54,049 nt of DNA from Ochrobactrum sp. CM-21-5 (lineage in GTDB: Bacteria > Pseudomonadota > Alphaproteobacteria > Rhizobiales > Rhizobiaceae), in assembly GCF_014253075.1 (NCBI RefSeq), contig NZ_JACLZJ010000013.1, positions 1 to 54,049 of the forward strand, read 5' to 3'. The position numbers and the translations under genes are program-made. Below the pieces are notes generated by a model. It was not told the origin of the DNA. It saw only the letters and a list, made by a program, of their open reading frames with translations, and made no database searches. Positions 8,248 to 16,967 of the stretch are shown piece after piece; positions within the stretch are counted from its first letter, which is position 1; every line of letters begins with the position of its first letter.

Positions 8248-8699
8248 CGGGCGTGACCGAGCCTCGCACTCTGCATGCTGTATGTTCCGTCGGCTTCCTG
8301 CGTTTCCAGTGCCCCACGGATAAGATCGGCCAACTCGCCCACCGCCCGCAGATGCAGCTGCAGCGCTTCGCAATTCTTCTCCAGCTTATGCTTCAGGCCG
8401 TCCAGCAACGGCTGCAAGGCTTTCATCGCTGCCGGTTCCGCTATGCTTGCGGCCTTCTTGATCGCCTTGTTGAAATCATAAAGGCCACGGCTCTTGCGCG
8501 AATTGATTTCGGCGAGATCGGGATTATTACCTTCAAGCAAAAGACGGGTTTCGGTTTCGATGACATCTTCAAGGCGCTGGATTGCCCGCACGACCGGCTT
8601 CAATGCCGGTTCCTGCGCCAGCTCCTGAACCGGTTCAGTCGCTTGGGTGACCAACGATTCGTTCGGCGACAGGCTGATTTCGGAGCTTGTGTCAGTCAT
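8244..8699 (-). CDS. FlgN-like flagellar chaperone
   Basis: A 151-residue, almost wholly helical protein. It has the FlgN layout: a helix with LEDVIETETRLLLEGN, then a segment of the type 'AEINSRKSRGLYDFNKAI', a long antiparallel helix (LLDGLKHKLEKNCEALQLH), and a C-terminal 'DGTYS' as seen in alphaproteobacterial FlgN-like proteins. FlgN binds FlgK and FlgL in the cytoplasm and delivers them to the export gate; both are encoded in this block. It lies between the flgJ-like gene and a membrane protein in one operon. The call rests on pattern only. Confidence 0.55.
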   Translation of the reverse strand: MTDTSSEISLSPNESLVTQATEPVQELAQEPALKPVVRAIQRLEDVIETETRLLLEGNNPDLAEINSRKSRGLYDFNKAIKKAASIAEPAAMKALQPLLDGLKHKLEKNCEALQLHLRAVGELADLIRGALETQEADGTYSMQSARLGHAR

Positions 8700-8755
8700 T
8701 TTCGCATTCCTCGATTATAAATGTAGGTACGTGGCGTTTCCATTTGCTGCAAATG

Positions 8756-9346
8756 TCAGCTCCGCGCGCGATTCGTACCATTGCCGTCTTCCAACTGTTG
8801 CTGAATGAGCCTGCGTTCAAACCCATGCACGATGTCCTTCGAAACCGCATTCTCGCTAAAACCATCTCCCAGATCGGTAATCACATCTCCCAAAGCCGCT
8901 GTCGTCGGCGCGGGGGAATGCCCCTTGCGCAGCGCCTGCTCCTCGAGCAGTTTTGCAATGCCGACACCGCCGACATCTGCCATCTTGTTTGCCATGGCTT
9001 CCGCCATCATGGACTTCCAGTATTCGCCAGCGATACCCTTCCCGAAGGTGGTCGTCGTGTCGCCTGTAAACATGGACTGGACCATGGATTGCAGCATAAA
9101 GGCTTCAAACTTGCGATAAGCCGGATTGGCCGCATCCTGCGGCTGCGACCGCACCTGCACACCGGCTCCAAGGCTGTCCGAAAAGCTCGCGAAACTATCG
9201 TCTCCGCTCCGCGTAGCAGCGGACGCCACCATCGACCCCGATATGCTGGACATCGACTTCAGCCGTTCCGCCGCCAGGCGATAGGCATGCGGGTCGGCGG
9301 CGCGCGCCACGTCCAGCACCAGATCCGACGGCGGATTGATCGCCAT
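8756..9346 (-). CDS. FlgJ N-terminal-type rod-binding protein (CheL family)
   Basis: A 196-residue protein matching the rod-binding (FlgJ N-terminal) domain. Seen: AAERLKSM near residue 25-32, then KFEAFMLQSMVQSMF at about 90-105 and FGKGIAGEYWKSMMAEAMAN with a following GGVGIAKLL, the core of the family. The muramidase domain found in gammaproteobacterial FlgJ is missing; a separate lytic transglycosylase lies at 19417-19977. It probably caps the growing rod in the periplasm. It leads a leftward operon with the flgN-like gene and has an FtcR-type box 46 bp before its start. Confidence 0.78.
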   Translation of the reverse strand: MAINPPSDLVLDVARAADPHAYRLAAERLKSMSSISGSMVASAATRSGDDSFASFSDSLGAGVQVRSQPQDAANPAYRKFEAFMLQSMVQSMFTGDTTTTFGKGIAGEYWKSMMAEAMANKMADVGGVGIAKLLEEQALRKGHSPAPTTAALGDVITDLGDGFSENAVSKDIVHGFERRLIQQQLEDGNGTNRARS

Positions 9347-9392
9347 ACACCTCTTCCTTCTTCATCCGATGATTGCACCATAATGGATCAAA

Positions 9393-9406
9393 CTTGACTG
9401 AAGCTT
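9393..9406 (-). promoter_or_regulatory. Putative FtcR box A (flgJ-like operon)
   Basis: Minus-strand AAGCTTCAGTCAAG, one of seven copies of MAGYTTCRCGCAAG. With the flanking C it forms the direct repeat CAAGC-N6-CAAGT with an 11-bp period. It ends 46 bp before the flgJ-like start codon, and CATTAT further on could be the -10. This copy is the least like the rest in its spacer (CAGT). Confidence 0.5.
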
Positions 9407-9416
9407 GTGGATAAGG

Positions 9417-9824
9417 TCAGCTTTGCTTTTCCTCGCTTTTTGCCGTTTTCCGGCTAATGAACTCCTCGATCAGGCTCGCAAATTCACGCCGCTCCTGATC
9501 GCTTCTCAATTCGTTCAGCCGATCTTCCAGCAATTCGACGCGCCTCTGCTCTCCCAGAAGCGCTTTGCGCTCCAATTCAAGCTTTGATTCGAGTTGCCGT
9601 GATTCGATTGCATTGACACCGAGCCTTCGGCTGAGAAGCAACGGATCAACCGTGAACGCGTTCCTTTCATAATGACGGTCCTGCATGGCTAGCAGCGCAG
9701 CGCCCTCTTCATCAAGCTCGGTTTTGTGCGCATTCGTCGAAGCAAGTGCCAATTCAAGCCGTGCGCTCCCCAGCTTTTGCAGATCGATCAGCTTTTTGAG
9801 ATTACGCGCTTTCGACTGCATCAT
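9417..9824 (-). CDS. FliJ-like coiled-coil flagellar export protein
   Basis: A 135-residue, charged, coiled-coil protein with heptad-like helices at about 1-50 and 75-130 (ESRQLESKLELERKALLGEQ). Size, coiled-coil hairpin and position right before fliR match FliJ, the stalk of the flagellar export ATPase complex, but sequence identity with FliJ is too low to claim by eye. The genes downstream of fliR in the same direction belong to export. It starts at an ATG at 9824 (a second ATG follows directly), 7 bp after the fliR stop. Confidence 0.45.
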   Translation of the reverse strand: MMQSKARNLKKLIDLQKLGSARLELALASTNAHKTELDEEGAALLAMQDRHYERNAFTVDPLLLSRRLGVNAIESRQLESKLELERKALLGEQRRVELLEDRLNELRSDQERREFASLIEEFISRKTAKSEEKQS

Positions 9825-9830
9825 CCCGCC

Positions 9831-10598
9831 TCAAAACAATTCGCGCATTTGTGTCGCCGTTTCGTTGGTGAAGAAGCGCAATAGCTCCGGCAGAATGAAG
9901 TAGATCACAAGAAGCCCTCCTCCAACCACGAATGGCATCGACACGAAATAGACGGGAATCGTTGGCGTCAGCTTGTTGACGAGACCGATGGCAAAATTGA
10001 CCAGAATAGCAAAGACAATGAATGGGGCCGCAATCCGCAGCGTTGCCAGAAAAGCCGTCGAAAGCGCATCGGTGAAATCGATCATTGCCGCATCGGGCCT
10101 GAACTGGCCCGCAACCGGAATGGCTACATAGGAACTGAGCAGAGCCCGGAGAATTTCCAGATGCATATCGGTCACGAAAAACAGGAACAGGGCGCTGAAG
10201 GTTACAATGGTTGCCAGTGTCGCCTGCGGTTCAGTTTCCGTGATCGCATCGGCAGGCGCGCCGGAATAACCAACGGCCATGGCCATGGCGTTGGCCATGA
10301 ATTGCAGCGCCCAGAAATAGATATGCGCCAGAATTCCGATCACCGCCCCGATGAACATTTCGCTGGCCATCAGGCGAAACAGCGCCCAGGGTTGACCGCC
10401 ATCCACCACCGTCACAATGCGCTGCAGCACCAGAGGCAGCACGGCAAAGGAACAGGCGAGCGCGATGAACAGCCGGACTTGCAGGGGAATGCGCGCGCTT
10501 GAAATTCCCGGCATCAGCATCAAGCACGCACCGATCCGGCAAAACGCCAGAACGGCTGCAAGAATGATTTCATTGAGCGGCAACTGTGCGACCGGCAC
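9831..10598 (-). CDS. fliR: Flagellar export gate protein FliR
   Basis: A 255-residue membrane protein with about six hydrophobic segments. Family motifs seen are the N-terminal RIGACLMLMPGIS region and a conserved FVIGLVNKLTP-like amphipathic part (FAIGLVNKLTPTIPVYFVS) near residue 205-225. FliR forms the export gate with FliP and FliQ in the inner membrane at the base of the basal body. The start is a GTG at 10598 with AAGGGG at a good distance upstream; no other start in this frame fits. It follows flhA by 12 bp. Confidence 0.92.
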   Translation of the reverse strand: MPVAQLPLNEIILAAVLAFCRIGACLMLMPGISSARIPLQVRLFIALACSFAVLPLVLQRIVTVVDGGQPWALFRLMASEMFIGAVIGILAHIYFWALQFMANAMAMAVGYSGAPADAITETEPQATLATIVTFSALFLFFVTDMHLEILRALLSSYVAIPVAGQFRPDAAMIDFTDALSTAFLATLRIAAPFIVFAILVNFAIGLVNKLTPTIPVYFVSMPFVVGGGLLVIYFILPELLRFFTNETATQMRELF

Positions 10599-10610
10599 TC
10601 TGGCAACCCC

Positions 10611-12701
10611 TTATGAAATCGCGCCGAGCGATTTCACTTCCACACCACGGGCGATCTCGACATGCGACAGAACCGGCAGGGTGGCGAACAGCCGCTCGAT
10701 AATCATGCGGATATAGGGCCGCGCCTCTGGAGACGAAACGAGAACGAAGCGCTCGCCATTATCAAAATGCTTGCGAATCGCGGCTGAAGCTTCCGTGCCG
10801 AACTGCTCCAGCAGGCGCGGATCGATATCGAATTCGACGATTTCACCCTTGGCATCGCGCTTGAGACTTTGATGAAACACCAGATCCCAGCGATTGCCCA
10901 GACGCAGCACATTCAGAACGCCATTGTCGGACAGATCACCGCAAATCTGCTGAGCCATGCGCATACGCACATGTTCGACGATCATTTCCGGACGGCGGAC
11001 AAGCGGTGCGATTTCCGCAATGGCTTCGAGAATCAGATGCAGGTTGCGGATCGAAATCCGCTCAGCCAGCAACAGCTTCAGCACCGCCTGCAAGCCGGAG
11101 TAGGAAACATGCGCCGGGCAGATATCTTCCAGAAGTTTACGGTATTCCGGGCCCAGACGGTCGAGCAGAATACGCATATCCTTATAGGACAGAAGCTGCG
11201 CCAGATTATTTCGCACGATCTCACTTAAATGCGTCAGCAGCACCGAAAGGTTATCGACGGTCATATAACCATCGCGGCGCAAATCGGAAGCAAAGGTTTC
11301 AGGCACTGAATAAGCGCGCATCCCGAAAGCTGGCTCGCGCACTTCCTCGCCAGGAATGGATGGAATCGGGCGCTCACCGAGCACGACCAGAATTTCGCCG
11401 ACGCGCAGTTCATGGCTAGCCACAGCCGTGCCATGGATCTTGATACGGTAGCTTTTGGGTGGCAGCGCAATATCGTCTGTCACCTTGATTTCGGGAATCA
11501 CGAAGCCGTATTCCTGCGCGAACTTGCGTCGCATCTTGTTTACACGATGCGCCAGTTCCTGCTGTGACGCGATAAGCCGGGCAGAGAGCTGTTTGCCGAG
11601 GCAAAGTTCAATCTGGTTGGTTTCGAGCGACGCCTTGACCGAGTTTCGTTCCTGCTCTTCCGTTTCGCGCTGTTTTTTGCTCGCCTCGGCAGCTTCGGTA
11701 TCACGCTGACGTGCCTGGCGGCGCGGCACTGCGATGCCTACAAACGCCATCGCACCCCCGAGCAGAAAAAACGGAAAAGCCGGCAGACCCGGCATGACAC
11801 CAAGAATAAAAAGCAGCAAAGCTGCGATCAAAAGTGCCTTCGGATAGGCGCCGAGCTGTCCGAAGATTGCCTGATCGGCGGAACCGCGCGTGCCGCCCTT
11901 GGACACCAGAAGGCCTGCCGCAAGTGAGACGATCAAAGCCGGAATCTGTGTGACCAGACCATCCCCGACCGAGAGTTTGGTAAAAACGTCGGCGGCCTGT
12001 GAAATATCCATTCCGTGGCGGGTCACACCGATGATGATACCGCCGAAAATATTGACGGCGGTGATGATGAGGCCGGCGATTGCATCGCCGCGCACGAATT
12101 TCGATGCACCGTCCATGGAGCCGAAGAAGGAACTTTCCTCTTCCAGCTCGCGACGGCGGTGCTGCGCTTCTTTTTCGTCGATCAGACCTGACGAAAGATC
12201 AGCGTCGATCGCCATCTGTTTGCCGGGGATGGCGTCAAGGGTAAAACGCGCGCCCACTTCCGCGATACGGGTTGCGCCTTTGGTGATGACAAGAAAATTG
12301 ACAATGATCAGGATTGCGAAAACGACGAGACCGATAACGAAATCGCCCCCCATCACGAATTGCGAGAAGCCGTGAATCACGTGGCCCGCCGCGAGATAGC
12401 CTTCATTGCCATGCGTTAGAATCACCCGTGTCGTTGCGATGTTGAGCGACAGACGCATCATCGTGGCAATCAGCAGCACGGTCGGAAAAGCCGAGAAATC
12501 CAGCGGTCTCTGGATCCAGAGCGCCACCATCAAGATTAAGACGGAAAACGCGATGGAGAACGCCAGCCCGATATCCAGTACCATGGCCGGTACGGGCAAA
12601 AACAGTACGGTAAGAATGATAACTATGCCCGCCGCCAGCCCAATATCGCTGCCGGTCAGAAATTCGCTTTTTATGAAAGGCTTATCCGCTGCCTGTTGCA
12701 C
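10611..12701 (-). CDS. flhA: Flagellar export protein FlhA
   Basis: A 696-residue FHIPEP-family protein, full length for FlhA. The N-terminal half has about eight membrane segments; the conserved cytoplasmic loop with [14 protein letters not shown] (FHIPEP region) lies near residue 200-220; the C-terminal cytoplasmic domain from about residue 350 docks chaperone-substrate complexes. It starts at GTG 12701 with AGGAG six bases upstream; an out-of-frame ATG overlaps it. FtcR-type box B lies 39 bp before the start in the gap after fliQ, so flhA-fliR may have their own promoter. Confidence 0.96.
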   Translation of the reverse strand: MQQAADKPFIKSEFLTGSDIGLAAGIVIILTVLFLPVPAMVLDIGLAFSIAFSVLILMVALWIQRPLDFSAFPTVLLIATMMRLSLNIATTRVILTHGNEGYLAAGHVIHGFSQFVMGGDFVIGLVVFAILIIVNFLVITKGATRIAEVGARFTLDAIPGKQMAIDADLSSGLIDEKEAQHRRRELEEESSFFGSMDGASKFVRGDAIAGLIITAVNIFGGIIIGVTRHGMDISQAADVFTKLSVGDGLVTQIPALIVSLAAGLLVSKGGTRGSADQAIFGQLGAYPKALLIAALLLFILGVMPGLPAFPFFLLGGAMAFVGIAVPRRQARQRDTEAAEASKKQRETEEQERNSVKASLETNQIELCLGKQLSARLIASQQELAHRVNKMRRKFAQEYGFVIPEIKVTDDIALPPKSYRIKIHGTAVASHELRVGEILVVLGERPIPSIPGEEVREPAFGMRAYSVPETFASDLRRDGYMTVDNLSVLLTHLSEIVRNNLAQLLSYKDMRILLDRLGPEYRKLLEDICPAHVSYSGLQAVLKLLLAERISIRNLHLILEAIAEIAPLVRRPEMIVEHVRMRMAQQICGDLSDNGVLNVLRLGNRWDLVFHQSLKRDAKGEIVEFDIDPRLLEQFGTEASAAIRKHFDNGERFVLVSSPEARPYIRMIIERLFATLPVLSHVEIARGVEVKSLGAIS

Positions 12702-12740
12702 ATCCGTCTCCTGTTATCGGACGGACATTAACGCGCGAAG

Positions 12741-12754
12741 CTTGCGCGAGGGCT
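12741..12754 (-). promoter_or_regulatory. Putative FtcR box B (flhA)
   Basis: Minus-strand AGCCCTCGCGCAAG, the most divergent copy in its first half-site, followed by CTTCGCGCGTTAATG with a possible -10 (TTAATG). The 20 bp around it are nearly identical to the fliF promoter copy (TCGCGCAAGCTTCGCG in both). It lies 39 bp before the flhA start. Confidence 0.5.
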
Positions 12755-12759
12755 TCGTG

Positions 12760-13026
12760 TCAAAAGCCCTTCTCTATGCGTGAATAGGCAAGAAGTGTGA
12801 AGGAGTTGATCTGTGCGCCTACGAAAGGGGCAGTCAAGGCAAGTACGACGAAAATCACGATGATCTTCGGCACGAAAGTCAGTGTCATTTCCTGAATCTG
12901 GGTCAGTGCCTGAAAAAGCGCAATGCCTATGCCTGCGAGCATGGCGGCAAGCACCGCAGGGCCACTCGCCATGAGCACGGTCCAGATCGCCGAGTTTACG
13001 ATATCGAGTGCATCGGCCTCATTCAC
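12760..13026 (-). CDS. fliQ: Flagellar export gate protein FliQ
   Basis: An 88-residue protein with two hydrophobic hairpins (about 15-40 and 50-75) and the family segment FQALTQIQEMTLTFVPK. The length is standard. Works with FliP and FliR in the export gate. It follows flgD by 11 bp and lies in the hook-gene operon rather than beside fliR, with flhA between. Confidence 0.94.
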   Translation of the reverse strand: MNEADALDIVNSAIWTVLMASGPAVLAAMLAGIGIALFQALTQIQEMTLTFVPKIIVIFVVLALTAPFVGAQINSFTLLAYSRIEKGF

Positions 13027-13037
13027 TGGACGGGTCC

Positions 13038-13457
13038 TTAACTGATTTTGACGCCCTGGCCGATGAGCAGCGTGTTGCCATCCTCCAGCTCCGCCAGCAT
13101 GCCGGATTGCTGTATCGTCACCGATTTGACGACGCCGGTGATGGTGCCGTCAGCGCTTGTCAGCGTGCGCCCGATCCAGCCCTCCGCCTGGGTCAGCGAT
13201 GAGTTGGCGATCAGAGTTTCAAGCTTGCTGTTCATTTGCACAGCCTGCTCGACATTGGAGAAGGTCGCGAGCTGCGAGACATATTGCGTCGCGTCCATCG
13301 GCTGCGTCGGATCCTGATTCTGCATCTGCGTCACCAGAAGTTTCAGGAAAGAATTGTAATCCACACTCGCCTTCGCCGCCGCAGAATTACCGCTGCCGGA
13401 CGTGTTGCCTGTGGTGTTGTTCGTCGTGTTCGCGCCGACCGCAGATGTCGTCGTCAT
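13038..13457 (-). CDS. flgD: Hook-capping protein FlgD
   Basis: A 139-residue FlgD, short because it consists of the conserved N-terminal scaffold region ([19 protein letters not shown] at about 38-56, then [14 protein letters not shown]) plus a small tudor-like part; the long C-terminal domain of enteric FlgD is reduced, as is usual in rhizobia. It caps the growing hook. Its start overlaps the flbT stop by 4 bp (ATGA type), and fliQ follows. Confidence 0.93.
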   Translation of the reverse strand: MTTTSAVGANTTNNTTGNTSGSGNSAAAKASVDYNSFLKLLVTQMQNQDPTQPMDATQYVSQLATFSNVEQAVQMNSKLETLIANSSLTQAEGWIGRTLTSADGTITGVVKSVTIQQSGMLAELEDGNTLLIGQGVKIS

Positions 13458-13912
13458 AGGCTTGCCTCCGCAGGTTTCCCGGATTTCATGACAGGCACGA
13501 CAGCACTCTGATCGCTCATCAGCTCTGCCTCGCGCGGATATTGCGCACGGATTGTCTTGAGCGCATCGAAGACGCGCCCGTTGTGAACCAGCTCATCAAC
13601 GAGCTTCAGCGCGTTGAGAATCTCCGGATCCTTGAACGCAGCGAACATGCCTTTCAGCATCTGCGCAAACGTATTGCGCGCCTGCTCGCGCACGGCAGGT
13701 TCGATGAGCATCATCTGTGCCGCGAAATAAAGCTGGCGCAACGGCGTGGTCGTGTCTTCCGGCTGAAGCACATGATTTTCCAGCAGGAAAGTCGCGTCGT
13801 TCAAAAGCTCCAGCGACACTTTTCGGTCAGCCTTCAGAACCGCTCCATTGATGAAAATTCGCTCACCAGCGCGCAGCGACAAGCGAATAGCAGATTTCCC
13901 GTTGGCCGCCAT
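13454..13912 (-). CDS. flbT: Flagellin synthesis regulator FlbT
   Basis: A 152-residue FlbT-family protein. Family features seen are [19 protein letters not shown] at about 12-30, then [21 protein letters not shown]. In Caulobacter FlbT binds the 5' untranslated region of flagellin mRNA and triggers its decay; in Brucella it acts as an activator of flagellin. It sits 1 bp after flaF, its usual partner, and overlaps flgD. The flagellin gene at 26160-27044 has a leader of up to 190 bp that could be the target. Confidence 0.93.
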   Translation of the reverse strand: MAANGKSAIRLSLRAGERIFINGAVLKADRKVSLELLNDATFLLENHVLQPEDTTTPLRQLYFAAQMMLIEPAVREQARNTFAQMLKGMFAAFKDPEILNALKLVDELVHNGRVFDALKTIRAQYPREAELMSDQSAVVPVMKSGKPAEASL

Positions 13913-13913
13913 C

Positions 13914-14258
13914 TCACAAACCGTCCCGGATTGACTGGGTGATCTCGATCAGCGTCGCATAATCGTTGCTTTCGCCCTGACGGATACGTTCCATCTCTTT
14001 CAGCACGAATATGCCTACGGAGATGATAGCGGCCTTGAGTTCCTTCGGCAGCGCGTTTTCTTCCGATCCCAGATCGTCGATGATCGTGGTCCAGAGTTTC
14101 GTGGTGAAATAGGCGGCTTCGATGCCTTCGCGCGAGCCAGCGCCATTGGCCTTCGCCGCCTCAAGCATTTCGATGGAGCGATCGAACAGCATCCGCTCGC
14201 GTTCCTTGGCGCTCGCCATATCGTCATTCATGACATCTTCGTAGCGCAACTGGTACAT
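13914..14258 (-). CDS. flaF: Flagellin assembly/regulatory protein FlaF
   Basis: A 114-residue FlaF-family protein, helical, with [13 protein letters not shown] and [12 protein letters not shown] segments typical of the family. FlaF is needed for flagellin secretion or translation and opposes FlbT. The ATG at 14258 follows GGAGATACC; a longer in-frame start at 14300 has no support. The 95 bp before it, after flgL, show no terminator. Confidence 0.9.
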   Translation of the reverse strand: MYQLRYEDVMNDDMASAKERERMLFDRSIEMLEAAKANGAGSREGIEAAYFTTKLWTTIIDDLGSEENALPKELKAAIISVGIFVLKEMERIRQGESNDYATLIEITQSIRDGL

Positions 14259-14353
14259 GGTATCTCCGCTTATCAGCACCATCAGCGCGGATCGCCTCAT
14301 GCTACCGCTGTCATGGTGTTCGTCTTCAGACGGCGAACCGCCTCTTTCCTCAA

Positions 14354-15400
14354 CTATCTCAGATAATTGAGGAGGCTCATGCTCTGCAATTGAACGGTCA
14401 GCGAGTAGGAAGTCTCGATCTGCGTCTTGAGTGCGTTGACGCGTGTCGCCGCTTCATAAGGATCGACTTCTTCAAGATTGAGCACGGATTGGTTCAGGAT
14501 TTTCTGCTGCGCCGCGATACGCGTGCTGGCCGCTTCTGTTCGCGACTGGGCGAGGCCCAGCGTTGTCTGCTCCGCAGTCGCCCCGGTAATGGCCTGTGTC
14601 GTCGTCTGCATCGCCTGTGACGTCATGGCGCCGAACGCAGCACTATTCAAGCCGATGGTTGCAAACTCGGCGATCATGACCGCTGACATGATCGTCTTTC
14701 GGAACCCGTCAACATTAGCAGAAATCGATGTCTCTGCCGTTTCCGTGGGCGAAATGCGACTTTTAATTACCGTGTCGGACGCATTCGACCAATTAGCGTC
14801 CCAATTGGCATCGTTGAACTGCTCTGCAAAATCCCCCTCAAGGAACGCCGTCATTTCGTCGCCGGTGATATTCTTCACCTGCGGATCGTCCATCCCAAAG
14901 CCGAAATGATCCGCGAATGCTTGACGAATGGCACTCTGTGCTGTGCCGCCGTCCGCATAATCGGCAATCGGTTTCACGTCAGTATTTACTCCGGAGAATA
15001 TGTATTCGCCATTGAAGCTGGTATTCAAAAGGCCGGTTATCGAATTCAGAATCGAGTGCGCCGACTTGCCGATCGTGGCCGCACTTTCTGCGGTGTTGTT
15101 GGCACCCGTCAGATCGCCCAGAAAGTTCTGCATGTTTTCGATGATAGCGCCAGTCGCGGTCTGCGTCGTCGTCATGCGGCTTTGAACCAGCTTGTTCATA
15201 TCCGTCAGAACACTCAGACGGTCATACTCCTTGCGTAAGGAGATAGTCTGTCCGGATTTGGAACCCAACGCCAAACCCACGTCGAAAACCGTGCCTGTGG
15301 TTGCTTCCTGCTGTGCCTTTACAAGCTCTGCCTTGCTTTTGCTGACAAGGGCCCGGAGGGCGGAAGCTGCACCGTAAGTAGAGATCGATTGCGCCTTCAT
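14354..15400 (-). CDS. flgL: Hook-filament junction protein FlgL
   Basis: A 348-residue flagellin-like junction protein. The N-terminal helix (SISTYGAASALRALVSKSKAELVKAQ) and the C-terminal coiled-coil region (LGLAQSRTEAASTRIAAQQK, then LEEVDPYEAATRVNAL) match FlgL. It connects the hook to the filament below the flagellin. It starts at ATG 15400, 5 bp after flgK; an earlier in-frame start at 15409 would overlap the flgK stop. It is a likely FlgN client. Confidence 0.92.
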   Translation of the reverse strand: MKAQSISTYGAASALRALVSKSKAELVKAQQEATTGTVFDVGLALGSKSGQTISLRKEYDRLSVLTDMNKLVQSRMTTTQTATGAIIENMQNFLGDLTGANNTAESAATIGKSAHSILNSITGLLNTSFNGEYIFSGVNTDVKPIADYADGGTAQSAIRQAFADHFGFGMDDPQVKNITGDEMTAFLEGDFAEQFNDANWDANWSNASDTVIKSRISPTETAETSISANVDGFRKTIMSAVMIAEFATIGLNSAAFGAMTSQAMQTTTQAITGATAEQTTLGLAQSRTEAASTRIAAQQKILNQSVLNLEEVDPYEAATRVNALKTQIETSYSLTVQLQSMSLLNYLR

Positions 15401-15405
15401 AAGCC

Positions 15406-16860
15406 TCACACCGCGTTGAGAAGATCGTCGAGCATGGAGCTGATTGTGGTCAGCACCCGGCTCGATGCCTGGTAGGAATGTTCAAGATCGAGAAGCAGCG
15501 CCATTTCGGTATCGATATTGACGCCGTTTGCATTGGAGAGGGCCTGATCGGCCTGAACCGCCACTGTGGAATTATATGAAAACTCGCTGTCGGCCTTCTG
15601 ACGTTTGTCTTCCAGCCAACTGATCGATGATGAACTGTAATCGATGAGACTGGAATTGGAACCCAGGCCAGCTGAAGCAGCAAAAATCATCGGCTCGGAG
15701 AAAGCTTCGTTCAGCGCCCGCAAACGTTCGCTGAACCCCGCAGCATCGCTCGCATTATACTTGTAATTCGGACCATTAACGCCGCCATCCCGCAGGAGAA
15801 GCGCACTGCCGCCCTCCGATGCTACAAATGCCGAAGAAACCTTGATCGTACCCGCGAGACCGGCAGTGACACCCGCACCTGGCATGGCCGGCGAACCGGA
15901 CCAGCTGAAAAGCCCCGTTTGATCCGGGCCCGCGCCGGTCTGATCGCTTTCCGCGAACATCGTAACCAGACCCCGCGCGATTTCATCGAGCTGCATCTGA
16001 TATTGTGGAGCGATCTGATCGCGCAATTGCAGGAGACCGCTGAGACGGCCTGTGCCATAGGGCTGGTCAAACGTTTCGTGAGTCAGCGGCACGCCATCCA
16101 CCAAAACCGCATTTCCGGCAATGCCCGGCACCAGACCGTTTGTCGGCTGAAAGCTTATCTGACGCGCTGATGTTTCGAACAGAGTCACGCCGTTATCGGC
16201 AAAGATGACCATGTCATTGTCGCCGCGCATCATGGTGGTGATGCCAATCTCGCCCGAGAGCTGCTTTAGAAGCGCGTCGCGCTGATCGAGATAATCCGAC
16301 ACATCCTTGCCTGCACGCGTGCCGCCGACGATCTCCTGATTGACTTCTTCGAACTTGGCAAGAATGTCATTAATATTGGCGACGGAACTCGCGATTTCAT
16401 TATCTGCGTCCGTACGCAACGACTGGATTTGTTTCGTGCCGCTGTTCAGCGCATTGGCCAGCGATTGCGCCGTCGAGATCACGCTGTCCCCAAGCGAGGC
16501 ATTGGAAGGCGATGCCGCATAGGTTTGAAGTGCATCGCGCAGGTCGCCGATCAGGGCCGAGGGCGAGCCGGAATAGTTATCCGCCGAGTATAACGACGAC
16601 AGGCGGTCCAGCCCGCCTGCAAGAATCGAGGAAGAAGTGGCCGAACTGTTCGACTGGATGAAGCGATTGAAAAGTGCTTCGTCCGCCGACCGGCTGATGT
16701 CCACGTAAAGCGACCCGTAAGGCCCCGACACCAGTGAGGCAGTGCGTCTCGAATAGTTGGGATCGTTCGCCCCCGCAACGTTGCGAGAAACGACGGAAGT
16801 CTGCTTGGACGTTGCCGCAAGCGAACTTTTGGCCGTCAGAAGAGCAGAACTAAGTGACAT
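15406..16860 (-). CDS. flgK: Hook-associated protein FlgK
   Basis: A 484-residue HAP1 with the N-terminal axial helix (SALLTAKSSLAATSKQTSVV, then NVAGANDPNYSRR) and the C-terminal axial motif (NIDTEMALLLDLEHSYQASS). First junction protein above the hook. ATG at 16860 gives a family-like N-terminus; the upstream in-frame extension to 16914 does not. A stem-loop lies in the leader at 16879-16905, and 107 bp separate it from flgE. Confidence 0.95.
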   Translation of the reverse strand: MSLSSALLTAKSSLAATSKQTSVVSRNVAGANDPNYSRRTASLVSGPYGSLYVDISRSADEALFNRFIQSNSSATSSSILAGGLDRLSSLYSADNYSGSPSALIGDLRDALQTYAASPSNASLGDSVISTAQSLANALNSGTKQIQSLRTDADNEIASSVANINDILAKFEEVNQEIVGGTRAGKDVSDYLDQRDALLKQLSGEIGITTMMRGDNDMVIFADNGVTLFETSARQISFQPTNGLVPGIAGNAVLVDGVPLTHETFDQPYGTGRLSGLLQLRDQIAPQYQMQLDEIARGLVTMFAESDQTGAGPDQTGLFSWSGSPAMPGAGVTAGLAGTIKVSSAFVASEGGSALLLRDGGVNGPNYKYNASDAAGFSERLRALNEAFSEPMIFAASAGLGSNSSLIDYSSSSISWLEDKRQKADSEFSYNSTVAVQADQALSNANGVNIDTEMALLLDLEHSYQASSRVLTTISSMLDDLLNAV

Positions 16861-16878
16861 TTTATCCCATCCTACCTT

Positions 16879-16905
16879 GGATCGTTTGTCCGACTGGAAC
16901 GATCC
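16879..16905 (-). promoter_or_regulatory. Stem-loop in the flgK leader
   Basis: GGATCGTT and AACGATCC form perfect 8-bp arms with an 11-nt loop, 19 bp before the flgK start codon. There is no T-run after it, so it is more likely a leader structure or a processing site between flgE and flgK than a terminator. Confidence 0.4.
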
Positions 16906-16967
16906 AGATTTCAAAAAACCGCAATTCCGGGAAGAGCTGACCTCGCCTTGCCCAGAATTGCTTCAAC

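Noticed and set aside
9347..9416. GAAGCTTGTGGATAAGG read on the plus strand as a DnaA-box-like site
   Set aside because: TTATCCACA is present on the minus strand but only once, without clustering or an origin gene; a single copy is not an origin.
16947..16960. Eighth possible FtcR box (minus-strand CAATTCTGGGCAAG) upstream of flgK
   Set aside because: Only about 9 of 14 positions match and it lies 86 bp from the start, outside the 39-54 bp window of the other seven; it also overlaps the flgE end.
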